NCBI GenBank assembly: GCA_027405735.1
Contig: JAPEHQ010000024.1
Coordinates: 62,001 to 126,000, forward strand
Origin: Mucor racemosus
Lineage: Eukaryota; Mucoromycota; Mucoromycetes; Mucorales; Mucoraceae
DNA length: 64,000 nucleotides
Direction: 5' to 3'
The notes under the pieces were generated by a model. That model searched no databases and was not told the DNA's origin. It saw nothing but the letters and a program-made list of their open reading frames with translations. How positions within the stretch are numbered: the stretch's first letter is position 1; every line of letters begins with the position of its first letter. The position numbers and the translations under genes were made by a program. This document shows positions 1 to 10,544 of this stretch, piece after piece.

Positions 1-749
1 TAAACATAAATGTATCCATGAATTAGACGGATATCCACCAAATTACACGAAATCCAAAACAGTTTAAAAGGTTTCGTGTTCATTATTACTAGTAAGGTCT
101 TTGTAGATGGATATTATTAATGCAATAGTTAGTTTAGAAACAGGTGAAACGCAAGTTTTTTTCTCAATACTACAGTAATTGATATTGGTGATCAAGATTT
201 TTGTGTTTCTGGTGGTACATACATAAATTTTACATTTAAATTGTTAGTAAAACAATGCAAACACAAGACCATTGACATCATAAAATATGAAATGCATGGA
301 TTACATCTGTAATTATGGATAGAGTGAAGTTGATAATGCATAATGAAACTTGAATTCAAAAATTACCCATTATAATATGCATGTGGTTCTCCCCTTTCAA
401 CCATGTATACACTTAGAAATACAGAATATACATTATAAGCCAAGAGAAAAAATTATTAATTATGATTACATGTCTGTGTCCTCCTAAATTCATTATGCAG
501 CAGAAGCACATAGTAATTTTACCAAAAAAAGGACTACACGCATAAATATACATACAGAAAAAGTTGTATAATTTTTTTTTGGGGTGAATAATCATATAGA
601 AAAAAGTTGTCAAATAGAATAGATAAATATGGATACTAGAAAGAGAAAAATGTACATAACAGATGAAGGAGATATAGAAAAGATGAGGATATACATATAA
701 ATAAATAGATTGATGAGTGTGTGGGGAGATATACATAAGATAAAGTAAA
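1..749. other. Intergenic, AT-rich, no gene seen
   Basis: I see no gene in this stretch. It is AT-rich flank downstream of the bHLH gene. The one longer open frame (413-736, minus) is dominated by Y, I, H and F codons typical of translated AT-rich DNA. Confidence 0.5.
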
Positions 750-1842
750 TTATTTAGCAGATAAACCAGCTAGTTGTATTTCCAATTCATAAATACGTTG
801 CTTATGATTGGTTACTTCTTGTTGTAAAATACGAATGTGATCGACTGATTTTCGCAAGATGGCACCTTTATTAGGCTTATTGTTATTGTTACCATTCATA
901 TTCACACTAGCAAGTTCCTCGAGCATTGTTTCAGGCAACATTGTACCTAATTCTTGAATTCTTTCATTTATATTTTCCCTTCTGCGGCGCTCAACTGCGT
1001 AGTGATATATTAGCTTTAACTTGATTTGTATTGACTTAGCCATCTATTAAATACATACCCGCATTGTGAGATTCTCTTCTGCGTCGTTTCTTTTCAGAAA
1101 TAAGTTGCTGACTATCAAATATAGAAATCAGTAACCATGGAAATTAAGGTATACATGTATTATCTTACTTGATTTGAATAGATTCATATTCTTCTAAACT
1201 ACGTGAACCGGTCGCATTTAAGGTAGCATTATCCACAGATTGATGATGGAAAGCAGCTAATCCACTCATGTGACCCATAAGTTCGTAACCCATATGAGCG
1301 GGAGCCGAGAATGGTTGATGTTGATCAAAGGAAGAAGATAGTCTGTTTGTGTTGTAAATGATAGGTGAACCAACAAAAGTATCATTACTAATACTATTGT
1401 GTCTTTGATGATTATAAAGATAAGAAGATGGCTGTGAGTTATTTGAGAATATATCCAAGGAAGATGAATAGTCAGATGGCGATTCTTCTTCTGTATTTTC
1501 AGGTTGATTAAATTGTGATGGGAAAAAAACTATTTGTTGTTGTTGATTTTGTTGTTGTTGTTGTTGTTGTTGTTGATATTGCTGATCAGGAACAATCATT
1601 AAATTGCCCATAGAAGATGATGGCAATCCATTAGACAATGAATCTAAATCATCAAAGTCCTGTAAAGGTGGCGAATTTGATGATGGCGATAAGAATTGCT
1701 GGGTATAACTATCTGAGAAATTTAACTGTTGATCATCCATTACATTAAATAAACCATTATTATTGGGTTGTGTTTGTTGCGTGGCTAACAAATGGTATTC
1801 TGTTGGATTTTTTAACTTGAAAGGTGATGTGCTATCTACCAT
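750..1842 (-). CDS. bHLH leucine-zipper transcription factor (MiT/TFE-like)
   Basis: Predicted 323 aa from three exons on the minus strand: 1842-1169, 1111-1059 and 994-750, with 57- and 64-nt GT-AG introns. The reading frame closes exactly across both junctions. The basic region spans exons 2 and 3 and carries the E-box contact pattern H-x3-E-x3-R inside SHNAVERRRREN. It is followed by helix 1 (INERIQELGTMLPE), an N-rich loop, helix 2 (NKGAILRKSVDHIRILQQE) and a short zipper. Helix 2 resembles the MITF/TFE3 type (NKGxILKxSVDYIRxLQ), so dimeric binding to CANNTG sites in the nucleus is expected. The N-terminal 220 residues are low complexity, S/N/Q-rich, with a polyQ run near residue 90, probably an activation region. 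The first ATG of the open frame was taken as start. The family assignment is firm; the biological targets are unknown. Confidence 0.9.
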
Positions 1843-3665
1843 TTTGTGCTGTAAAATAGAATTTTAAGATTAGAGGATAAAAGAGAAGAAAAAGATAAAT
1901 AAAAAAAAAGTAAAAGGTTCATGTATTTAAATACTATTTTTGTGTTTTATTCCTGGAAAGCATGTTTGTGTAAACCTCCCAGAAAAATAGCGGGTATTGA
2001 AGTCAATTTAGCCAATGGAACATGGAATTAGAAGAAGAAAAAAGGGACATCTGATGAATCAAATGAGTGAATGAGTGGGTCAGAGTAACCCTTTTTTCCT
2101 TCTTTTTAACCAGAGTGTTAGTTATATTACTAACATATTTATTATTTTGACAGTTTTGTATTTCTATTCTCTCAAATTATTTCGAATATCAATTTAGTTG
2201 TCATGGTCTGTGCATCGCTATCTGTGATCGAATTTATGTATTTTGTATCGGATCTTACTAAATCATGACCACACGACATGCATTGCAGGGTGTTTGATAC
2301 ATTTTTGAATTTGATGCACATATATAAAACTTATTTTAACTTATCATTGGCCAACGTTCTATTATAATACTTTATTTTTACTCCTTGCTTTTATATACTA
2401 TTTTTGCCATTTTGATCCGAAATGACGACGCAGCGAGGTTTAGAATCACCTGATTTGTCTTTTTTTACTGCCACAACATAGCTATATGCAAAACTCCTGA
2501 GGAGCAAAAATAGATTAAAGCAAATTAGATATGACATATAGCAAAGAAACCAAGTTGAAATTGGAATTATCATTAAATTTAGAACTATATTTTGTTGTCT
2601 GAAAGGAACAGGTTTTGCATATAAAACCACTTAAAAAACTAAACACAGTTGCATTGATTACAAGTCAATAAGGTAATTTGTGTTTACTATTAACGCTATT
2701 ATCATGCTTCTATTCATAAAGCTTCTGTAGATATGAACTATCAGTTAAACTATGCAAAAACATACTCTTTTCATGGAATTAAGCGGGGTTTCTGGCGTGA
2801 AATTTATCAGTAACCCAGTATTAAAGTCATTTTGCAAAAAGAGTCGGATTGATGCGAAATCAATCGATAATTTCAACCTACTCTTCCCTTGCTCAACAAT
2901 CGAAGAGTTTTTTTTTACTTATAAATTTTGCTATTTCATTAAGATACATAGTCGTAAAAATTGACAGCAAAAAACTCCTTATACTATTTTATTTTTGATT
3001 TTGAATATTTTGATGTGAAAAATTGGCATTTCTTATAACGCTAAAATCAAGTTATTTTCGATTTTCTCGCTATAAGTACATCCAAATCAACAAATTCAGA
3101 CATGGTTAAATTCAGGGGGGAAATCTAATCGAGAAAGTATCATACAAGTTTGAGTATTAAGCTTTTTGATGCTGATATGATCGATATTCCGGTTTTTGAT
3201 GGTCCAGATGGGGTCCAGAAATAAAATCGTGGGCCCAAATATGTCAAGTTCCCGCTTCTGAACTCTGAGGTAATGTTTTGTTGTCTTGAATCCGATTGAT
3301 TGTGCTAAAAGCTGTCTAGACGCTTAATACCAACTATAAGTGCCCTAGCGTACCTATTTTATAAAAATGCTTTTGTATTGATGGAGCTTTACAAGGACAA
3401 ACAACTTGTTTTCAGCAAAATCATCATGACTTCGGTTGTATTCTAGCAAAATTAGAGCAATACTGTCGACAGCAGCTTATCAATAAATGCATATACTCTT
3501 CATTTTATGTTGTACATTCCACATGGACTGAAATATCCGGAATTACTCTCTAAAATATTAGTGCTACACAGATTATTCATGTGAATTGAGGAGTACAAGA
3601 AAATAGATTATAGATTTATTTATATAGAATATATTGTATATATAAATAAAAATGCATTTACACGT
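1843..3665. other. Intergenic, no supported gene
   Basis: This is the flank between the bHLH gene and RBM18. Short frames at 2391-2630 (minus) and 2752-2964 (plus) show no recognisable domain and no convincing splice extension. No repeat shared with the rest of the window was noticed. Confidence 0.4.
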
Positions 3666-4548
3666 TTAATATGGTTTATAGCGATTTCGACTTTTGGATG
3701 TATGGTATGAAGATGCATTATTGGAAGTATTATGTACAGTGGAAGATCTTACTGATGCTGGTGCTGGTGCTGATGTTGATGTTGATGCTGGCGATGTTGC
3801 TAGTGGTAGTGGAGGTGATGGCGATGTAGATGGTTGTTTGAGTGAATTCAACTTTTTTTCAATGGCTCTAATTTTTGCATCCGTACTATATCGTAAGACA
3901 ATTAATTCATGATATTTATCATCAAGAGTTGAAAAAAGTTTTACCTCGAGTTCTTTAGCCTTTGACCTTTTAATAATGATAGTGTAGTTGGCTTATGCGA
4001 TGCTTGACCTCGTTTCTTTGCTTCATCTTGCTCGGGCGTCTATATTTAGGTTTTGTATTAGTACGCATAATTTAATAATGCCTTGCCACAATGTGAGAAT
4101 ATTTACCATATGAGCAAATGATACTACTAGGGGTTTTCCTTTAATTATTTTGCCGTGTAGTTCACTGATTGCTTTTAACGCTTGCTATTTTAGATGTTTT
4201 TTAATCAATGAAATGCACAGTGATAAACTACAAGATTATATACCTCTTTTGTTTCAAATTCTAAAAAACAATAACCTCTTGAATGTCCTTTCTTTTCACC
4301 AGTCCAATGTACCATAACTTCAATAAAAGTAATTTTACCAAATGGTTCAAATAAGCGTATAATGGCATACCTAAATTATTAGTTATATATATATGTACAA
4401 AAAAAATAATTGTACTTACTCATTAATACCTTCATCCAAATTACCAATATATAGCCTCTATATTTGTTTGATATAATGTTAAAAATCATGTGTTTTGAAA
4501 ATACAAGCTAAATCTAACCTTTGTATTTACGTTTTTTGTTGCTTTCAT
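3666..4548 (-). CDS. RBM18: RNA-binding protein with single RRM, RBM18-like
   Basis: Predicted 195 aa from six exons on the minus strand: 4548-4519, 4457-4420, 4370-4244, 4184-4107, 4039-3945 and 3885-3666. All introns are GT-AG, about 60 nt, and in frame. One RRM spans roughly residues 11-90: RNP2 is LYIGNL and RNP1 is RGYCFLEF, ending in KPLVVSFAH. After it comes the short conserved helix DAKIRAIEKKLNSL, which matches the C-terminal helix of animal RBM18 (TAKIKAIEAKLK). The length also agrees (human RBM18 is about 190 aa). The C-terminus is a low-complexity S/T/P/A tail ending in a basic SKSRNRYKPY. It probably binds RNA in the nucleus; its specific role is not well known. The 10-aa first exon is the least certain part. 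Three RFX-type half-sites lie 190-265 nt upstream. Confidence 0.88.
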
Positions 4549-4737
4549 ATTCGGCTCAGTAGTGTACAAGTTTAAAATATGAAAAAAAATTAAAACCTGA
4601 CTTTTTCTACTGTCCAAATTTTAATTGCCCTATTTGGATTATAACAATCATTATGAAAACACACCCAGATGGACTGCATTATTTCCTTTGGCTCTGGTTT
4701 TATTTTTAAATCAATTGATGTTGGATATGTGTACCTG

Positions 4738-4809
4738 GTTGCTATGATAGTTTATTGCTAGGATACAGTTGCTATGGTTTATAGCTGTCAAAAATATTCG
4801 GTTGCTATG
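4738..4809 (+). promoter_or_regulatory. Three RFX-type half-sites GTTGCTATG upstream of RBM18
   Basis: GTTGCTATG occurs at 4738-4746, 4768-4776 and 4801-4809. Its reverse complement CATAGCAAC is the right half of the RFX X-box. The three copies have the same orientation and are spaced 30 and 33 bp apart, near three helical turns. They lie upstream of the minus-strand RBM18 start at 4548. The motif match is seen; a regulatory role is inferred. Confidence 0.45.
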
Positions 4810-5780
4810 AAAGCGGAGAATATCTGTGCGCTATTTTCCAGATTTCAAATCGTTACTGATTCCGTTACAGGAAATCTTCAGAAAGCAATTGCTTGTTCAG
4901 CCTTTTCTGAATTGATTAGATGTCAAATACTATTATTTGTTTGGTTTGATTTAATAAGAAAAAACAAAGCAAATGTTACAATTGATGGCGCTATACTAGA
5001 AAATACCAAGGGTAAGGCAGCATATCAACTCGCAATCTAGCCGTTAATTAGTAATAATAGTCTAGTTTAGTTCATGGTTCTTTCATCATTAGTATAACTA
5101 CAATATATAAAATCATTTGGAACAAGGTGGTACATTTATTTTTTCTGTCCATTTTGTATTAGATTATAAATTTTTAATGAGAGATGACGATTAATTATTT
5201 CGAAACAAAATGGCCCAATTAATCAAACAATAAACAAATGCATAGAATACAAATTTATGAAAGACAGGGCAAGACCTAGACTGCAAATTCACTTTGACGT
5301 GAGATAGACTTAGATCAATATTGATATTTGATATATATAGAAAATATAATCAAAATTACTTGGCAAACTTATTAATTAAATACATAATAACAAATCAACG
5401 CCATGGATGAACGTTGCTCTACTACTATATTAATCAAGTAATTTACGTACATGAGTTTCTATGTGTGTGTGTTCAAGCCATACGTTCTTGCAATTAAACA
5501 AATAAGGAAGAAAATCAAGTTATACAAACATATAATTAGTAATGTATCGTTTGCCTTAGATCTACAATATGTTTGAATTTTGTTCTCGAACCCGGGCGTT
5601 AATTTAATCCACCGCTTTTGACAGACATTTATTGCTTGATATTGGTCAGATTGTATTATTGCAACTTGAAATGCTTTGAATATTGAATTCCAGAACATTA
5701 TTCAACCCCTTGGAAGATGTCTTCAAGGGAACTCTTTAGTGTATAAGAAATAGATTCCGCATCAGTTATCAGTTTAAAAG
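4810..5780. other. Intergenic, no supported gene
   Basis: Two short frames (4774-5040 plus and 5459-5698 minus) look moderately protein-like but have no domain, no splice support and no paralogue in the window. I leave them uncalled. Confidence 0.35.
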
Positions 5781-5790
5781 TATAAATATA
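5781..5790 (+). promoter_or_regulatory. TATA-like box of the first DPBB gene
   Basis: The sequence TATAAATATA lies 156 nt upstream of the ATG at 5946. The two paralogues have TATAAATACC in a comparable place (9691 and 52151). The long leader after it is rich in CAATCAATCAAT repeats. Confidence 0.5.
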
Positions 5791-5945
5791 AACCAACATT
5801 TGAGTCGTTTTCATTTTTTCTCTTCAATCAATCAATCAATCAATCCTTTCTCTTTTTCAAAAGAATAAGCAAAACGCTGGTCGTTCCAATTATATATAAA
5901 TACACACATACATAGAATATATATATACAAACAAATACTTTAAAA

Positions 5946-6332
5946 ATGAAGACTTCTTTCTCTACTGCTATTACTACTTTGGTTGCTGCCTTTTTCATGA
6001 CAGCTCAAGCTGCTCCTACTAAACTTGAAGCTCGTAGTTCTATGTCTGGTGACGCCACTTATTATAGTGTTGGTTCAGGTTCTTGTGGTGGTACTAATTC
6101 AGAATCGGAACTCGTAGCCGCTTTATCTGAAGAGTTAATGGGTACTGGATCTGATGGACCTTATTGTGGTAAATCTATCACTATTAACGGTAAAGATGGA
6201 AAATCAGTTACAGTCAAGGTTGTTGATTCTTGTCCTGGTTGTGCTAAGGGTGATGTTGATCTTAGCCCCACCGCTTTCAAGAAGCTTGGTTCTTTAGATA
6301 CAGGTGTTATCCCCATTACTTGGTCTCTTTAA
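5946..6332 (+). CDS. Secreted double-psi beta-barrel (RlpA/expansin-like) protein, paralogue 1
   Basis: 128 aa, single exon. Residues 1-22 form a signal peptide (hydrophobic stretch ending AQAAP), followed by a short linker with a possible processing site (LEARSS). The mature part starts GDATYYSVGSGSCGG and continues as one small DPBB domain with four cysteines. The pattern is C-G in the first block, CGKSITI, then VVDSCPGC near the end. The family includes barwin/expansin-type domains and basidiomycete riboflavin aldehyde-forming enzyme homologues; such proteins are small and secreted and often act at the cell wall, but the catalytic Asp arrangement cannot be judged here. A wall or extracellular role is inferred. 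The protein shares about two thirds of its residues with the paralogues at 9837 and 52291, and all three have the same 3'UTR hairpin. Confidence 0.9.
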   Translation: MKTSFSTAITTLVAAFFMTAQAAPTKLEARSSMSGDATYYSVGSGSCGGTNSESELVAALSEELMGTGSDGPYCGKSITINGKDGKSVTVKVVDSCPGCAKGDVDLSPTAFKKLGSLDTGVIPITWSL

Positions 6333-6351
6333 ATTTACATGTATTTTTTCC

Positions 6352-6365
6352 GCGACTGGATTCGC
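6352..6365 (+). promoter_or_regulatory. Conserved 3'UTR mini-hairpin GCGACTGGATTCGC
   Basis: A GCGA/TCGC stem closes a six-nt loop, starting 20 nt after the stop codon. The same element, with T for A in the loop, follows both other DPBB genes at 10242-10255 and 52708-52721. The surrounding UTR sequence is much less conserved between paralogue 1 and the other two. Confidence 0.55.
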
Positions 6366-7184
6366 ATTTTTTGTTTAAATGTATCATCACACATTTCTTT
6401 TGTAACTCATATTTTTCTGTAATAAACCTATAAAATCGCTAGATGTGAAGTTTCCCCCAATAATGTTGAAGTTTTATCATATATAGTTTGTTATCAACTG
6501 CCAATGCATCAGTTCAGATGGTAATTTGAAATGTCCGCAGATTTATAGAAGGTTCCTAAATTTGTTAAAATTTGTTCTTTTTAATCATTTTTTTCTTTCT
6601 CAAAAAATGTAATATTTGTGAGTATTTCATAAGTTTAACTCATTAAAAACACCTTTTTTGTTTAGTTGTGATATTTGATTGCCTGGAAGTCAATCGTCTA
6701 GCCTTACAAATTGGAAATGTTGCTTCAATGGTTCAAATACAGCTCATGCAGTTACTGTAGCTCGAATTTATTGATTTTAGAAGAAATCTGTTACCCCGTT
6801 TACCGGATGAATAGACACTTTAACAAAACTAAACCTATATTCAACTAATTTTTTTGGTATTTTAATGGATTAGCATAACTTTTGAAACATAAGAAATAAT
6901 ACATTTTCAATATTGTTGAACATTTTCTAATTTCTTGTAGTTTATTAATTCATTTATGGTTTACATGGTTTATTGTAACTAAAAAAAAAAAAAAAAAAAA
7001 CTGGATTGGATTGAGTATATGTAGAATAATAGGAGATGTAACAATTCATTTATTTATTTGGGGGGTATTTGATGTATCTGTATAAAGCAAAATAGAATTG
7101 TATTTAAAAAAGGGATTGCATTAATTATGAAACAAGGCAATTGTGTATATATATTGGGTTTTCTTCTTGAGTATAAATCATATT
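6366..7184. other. Intergenic, AT-rich, no gene seen
   Basis: This stretch contains an A20-class run near 6980-7000 and no open frame of interest. It separates the convergent DPBB gene and WWE gene. Confidence 0.45.
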
Positions 7185-7385
7185 TCAACGCCGGCAAATA
7201 GCGTAAGAAAGACCAGCAAACATGAGCACCATTTCACTGGTATCAACATAGACAGGACCACGGAATGAATCGCTATTAATCCAACTGGAAGCATCTCTGG
7301 TCCATAATGTCTCGATTTGGTATTGAGCAGACAGATCAAGGGTTACCCATGTGGAACCATTTGCATAAACCCATTGTACAGCCAT
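7185..7385 (-). CDS. Stand-alone WWE-domain protein
   Basis: 66 aa, single exon, minus strand. The whole protein fits the WWE fold: an initial aromatic VQWVYANGSTWVTLD, a middle SAQYQIETLW (the usual I-E-x-x-aromatic), and a C-terminal VYVDTSEM...AICRR that corresponds to the family's Y-x-V-D-F-x-x-M...R-x-x-R end. WWE domains bind iso-ADP-ribose or mediate contacts in ubiquitin and ADP-ribosylation proteins, where they are normally fused to E3 or PARP domains. A free WWE of this size is unusual. The ATG is the only one available in frame, and an AT-dinucleotide tract lies about 70 nt upstream. No neighbouring E3 or PARP gene is present. Assignment is from pattern recognition only. Confidence 0.65.
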   Translation of the reverse strand: MAVQWVYANGSTWVTLDLSAQYQIETLWTRDASSWINSDSFRGPVYVDTSEMVLMFAGLSYAICRR

Positions 7386-8900
7386 ATTGTATTAATTTAT
7401 TCTTATGTATTTAGTTAGTTTTAAACAACAAAAATGAAAACTGTCAAAATGAGTTGTTATATATATATATATATATGTTAACCAAGGTTAATCTATTTAT
7501 ACTAACTATGGTTATTTCATATACAAACAGTTTGGCTTTGCCATGTAAAAGAAAGAAAATCAACAAAAAATGCCACCTTATGGTAGTGCATAGATTTACT
7601 AAAAAAAGCAAATAGTATTCGGTTTTCTTGAAATGGGAGCTATGATCGTTTTACTCTAAACAAGGTAAAACTAGCCACCGGCGATATGTATGATATGATC
7701 CATAAACAAATTGGCGAATGTCAAATATGACGTTTTGTATAGTTCATTCTCTTGCTAAGATTTGAACACAATCAACCTTGTAAACGCATAGAAAAATATG
7801 AAATCTCTATGGATAATCATGGTTTACTTACAATTTATAATTCTTTTGATCGAAGCATTCATATTTTATGTATTGATTATATTCTGCAAAGACGTCAAGA
7901 ATGAAATATATCCTTAATTAATCCTGGATATTGCATCTTATACACATATGATCTAATGTATTTACCACATCACGAGATGCTTAGCCATTTGGAGTGGCGT
8001 ATAACTTGTTGTTTCTATACAAACAAAGTATAATTAAGCAAGTGGAGAAGCTCGCCCGATTATTCAACCCTTAATAAGCAATGTTGGAAAGAGGAAAAAG
8101 CATCATATGATACATGTCATACAAATAGACATAAACATATACTAATTGTTACGGTTGTATAGTGATTTAAATCCAAAGTATGCAGATTATGCATAAAAAT
8201 GTAACTGCAGTATGCTGCTAAAACAAATTGTATTTATAAAGGATGTTCGCGCTCAGGGCATTTGGCATAATATTTTCTATTTTATACAAGGTTACGCTAT
8301 TTTCTATAAATACACTGCGCCACAGTTTTCTATATTGTACAATGTTTGTATGTATGTATTATTACGGTCAAGTAAAATTGTTACATTTCATGACATGAGC
8401 ATCTGTAATTGTGTTGTGAGTAACTTTACCGAATAAAGTTAATAATCCGTAATCTTTTTAGTAATGGACCCATTTTCAACTAAAGTCAGGTCATCTAAAG
8501 TGATAAACACTTTCATTGTTTTTTGTTTTTTTTCTTTTTTTTGGATAATGACATATTTTAAGTCTGCATATTAATGTTTTGCTGTAGGTTTGACTTTATA
8601 AGTGTATTGCATAAAAGGCTACTCAACAAAGTAGGACTTTTACATGAAAAAATAATGTAGTCAAATTGATTATACACTTTTTTAGAAAGATAAGATGGGG
8701 TAAGCTCACCAGTTGCTACTAGGGTAAATCTTGGTTTTCGGATACTGTATATCATTATGTGTATAATAAAAATATTATCAACAAGCAAGATCAGTAGTAT
8801 CTGATTAATTATTTCAATAAAAAGGTGCTAATCAGTAAAAGATTTATTAGATTAACACATATTCAGCATATGAAATATAATTCGTTGTCCTGAACATAGT
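7386..8900. other. Intergenic, AT-rich, no supported gene
   Basis: No supported gene. Short frames at 8212-8436 (plus) and 8558-8788 (minus) lack domains. No solo LTR with target duplication was recognised here. Confidence 0.4.
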
Positions 8901-9690
8901 ATATACTACGTTGAGTAGATAGGGATGCTAGGAAACAACATATAGAATTACAACAAATGCGTCTGTTTCGGTAAGTTGAATGTCAAGTTCTCCGATATGC
9001 TTCAAAGACAGTTGTCAAATGAAAAATGCCACCGAGTGCCCTGAAACAAAGCATTTTCCTTTTTCAATATATTAATCTGAAATCTATGATGTGATATGCA
9101 CCTTTTTAAATATGGGAAGCCCCAGGCCTGATGATTTAATAGACAGCAACCTTTTCCTTTTTCCATTGAGATCTGTCATTTTTATCAGAAAAAAAAACTC
9201 CATTTGGATAAAATATACAAGACTTGGCAGTTTTACAATTTTCATTGGAAACCGTGTATTATAAATGAACAAACTTACGATTTAGCAACACTAGTACGTA
9301 ATTGCTATTACTAAATTAGTCAAAACAATGTTAATAGATTCAGTTCTCTGTCAACTACTATGTAAATGATGACCTTTACAGAGATAAACATGTGTTTAAG
9401 CATGAAAACGAAGATCTACATGAACAATAATCCCGATACAATAGCATTACAGTGGGAGGGAAACGCTTTGACTTTATTGTATACCATGATCTCCGCCATA
9501 AGGCTCTTAAACAAAATTACCATATAAGCAAATGCTATCAAATTGACTCTGGTTTTAATTCCAGAATATTCACTCAATTTAGCCGTTTTTCTATATTTCT
9601 TGAGTATTGAAGTTCAGTACGAGGGTCCAAATACCTGATCGCTAGGTCTCAGATCCCTCCCCCCACCACTATGTTAATTTTGGAATTTAG

Positions 9691-9700
9691 TATAAATACC
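9691..9700 (+). promoter_or_regulatory. TATA-like box of DPBB paralogue 2
   Basis: TATAAATACC lies about 140 nt before the ATG at 9837. It is followed by CAGGCATTCTATTCA, which is also found upstream of the 52291 copy. Confidence 0.5.
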
Positions 9701-9836
9701 AGGCATTCTATTCAAATTTCCTTTTTTTTTTTTTATTATCATTATCAAACTCTTATAGTCAACACAACAAACGCAGGTCGTTTATACACACATCTCTTTA
9801 CACACAAATCAATCAAGTATATACTCAACTTTCAAA

Positions 9837-10220
9837 ATGCAAACTTCTTTCTCTGCCGTTCTTTCCATCTTGGCTGCTGCCTTTGTCATGACTGCTCAAG
9901 CTGCTCCTGCTTCCAATATTCAAGCTCGTAGCTCCATGTCTGGTGATGCTACTTATTATGCTGTTGGTTTAGGTTCTTGCGGTGGTACCAACTCTGATTC
10001 AGACATGGTTGCTGCTTTGTCTAGCTCATTGATGGGTGGTTCCAACAGTGATTTATGTGGTAAATCTATCACCGTCAAGTCTTCTTCTGGCTCTGTTACT
10101 CTCAAGGTTGTTGATTCTTGTCCTGGTTGTTCTGAGGGTGATGTTGATATGAGTGAAGCTGCTTTCAAGCAACTCGGTGCGCTCGATCAAGGTCGTATTC
10201 CTATTACTTGGTCTCTTTAA
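9837..10220 (+). CDS. Secreted double-psi beta-barrel (RlpA/expansin-like) protein, paralogue 2
   Basis: 127 aa, single exon. It has a signal peptide (MQTSFSAVLSILAAAFVMTA, cleavage expected around AQA-AP), a short linker, then a DPBB domain beginning GDATYYAVGLGSCGG and ending VVDSCPGC...RIPITWSL. Four cysteines occupy the same places as in the 5946 paralogue. It differs from the 52291 copy at a single residue (Gly50 here, Asp there). The coding sequence is less AT-rich than its flanks and uses T/C-ending codons heavily, consistent with a well-expressed gene. Probable secreted wall-associated protein; the exact biochemical activity is unknown. Confidence 0.9.
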   Translation: MQTSFSAVLSILAAAFVMTAQAAPASNIQARSSMSGDATYYAVGLGSCGGTNSDSDMVAALSSSLMGGSNSDLCGKSITVKSSSGSVTLKVVDSCPGCSEGDVDMSEAAFKQLGALDQGRIPITWSL

Positions 10221-10241
10221 ATAATATACTGGTTATATTTA

Positions 10242-10255
10242 GCGACTGGTTTCGC
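10242..10255 (+). promoter_or_regulatory. Conserved 3'UTR mini-hairpin GCGACTGGTTTCGC
   Basis: This is identical to the element at 52708-52721 and one base different from that at 6352-6365. It lies 21 nt after the stop codon. Confidence 0.55.
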
Positions 10256-10544
10256 ACTTTCCACTTGATCTTGTACATAAACACAAATTTTTTGTGATTT
10301 TTTAAATAGAAATTTATAGAACAAATTATTTCACTTGATGTGATTAATTCAATATTTACTATACTGTGTATAGTAATAATAAAACATTCAATTTTCTTAC
10401 CATATATTTATCAACTACATCGAAGAACCTTTGAAAGATTAATTATGTATCCTACTTTGTAGCTTATTGTTTTTTTGTTATACTTATACACAACTACAAA
10501 TATATCTTTCTTCATACAGTAGTTTCATTTGTAGACCATTTTCA

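Larger units (their letters stand above)
8900..10400 (+). repeat. Segmental duplication containing DPBB paralogue 2 (pair of 51400-52800)
   Basis: The gene, its leader and TATA region, its 3'UTR and scattered upstream blocks all recur near 51400-52800. One such block is CCCCAGGCCTGATGAT at about 9120, which matches CCCCAGGCCGGATGAT at about 51630. Identity is very high in the coding region and patchy upstream, with indels. Boundaries are approximate. Confidence 0.6.

Noticed and set aside
2391..2630. 79-aa minus-strand frame ending RCVVISDQNGKNSI
   Set aside because: No domain, no splice extension and no paralogue; composition is typical of AT-rich intergenic DNA.
3694..3912. Plus-strand frame rich in D, G, V and A
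   Set aside because: It is the shadow of the low-complexity C-terminus of RBM18 on the minus strand.
4774..5040. 88-aa plus-strand frame
   Set aside because: It starts within the cluster of RFX-like half-sites; no domain and no supporting neighbour.
5459..5698. 79-aa minus-strand frame with a mixed, protein-like composition
   Set aside because: No family is recognised, no upstream exon could be joined convincingly, and it lies in the promoter region of the DPBB gene.
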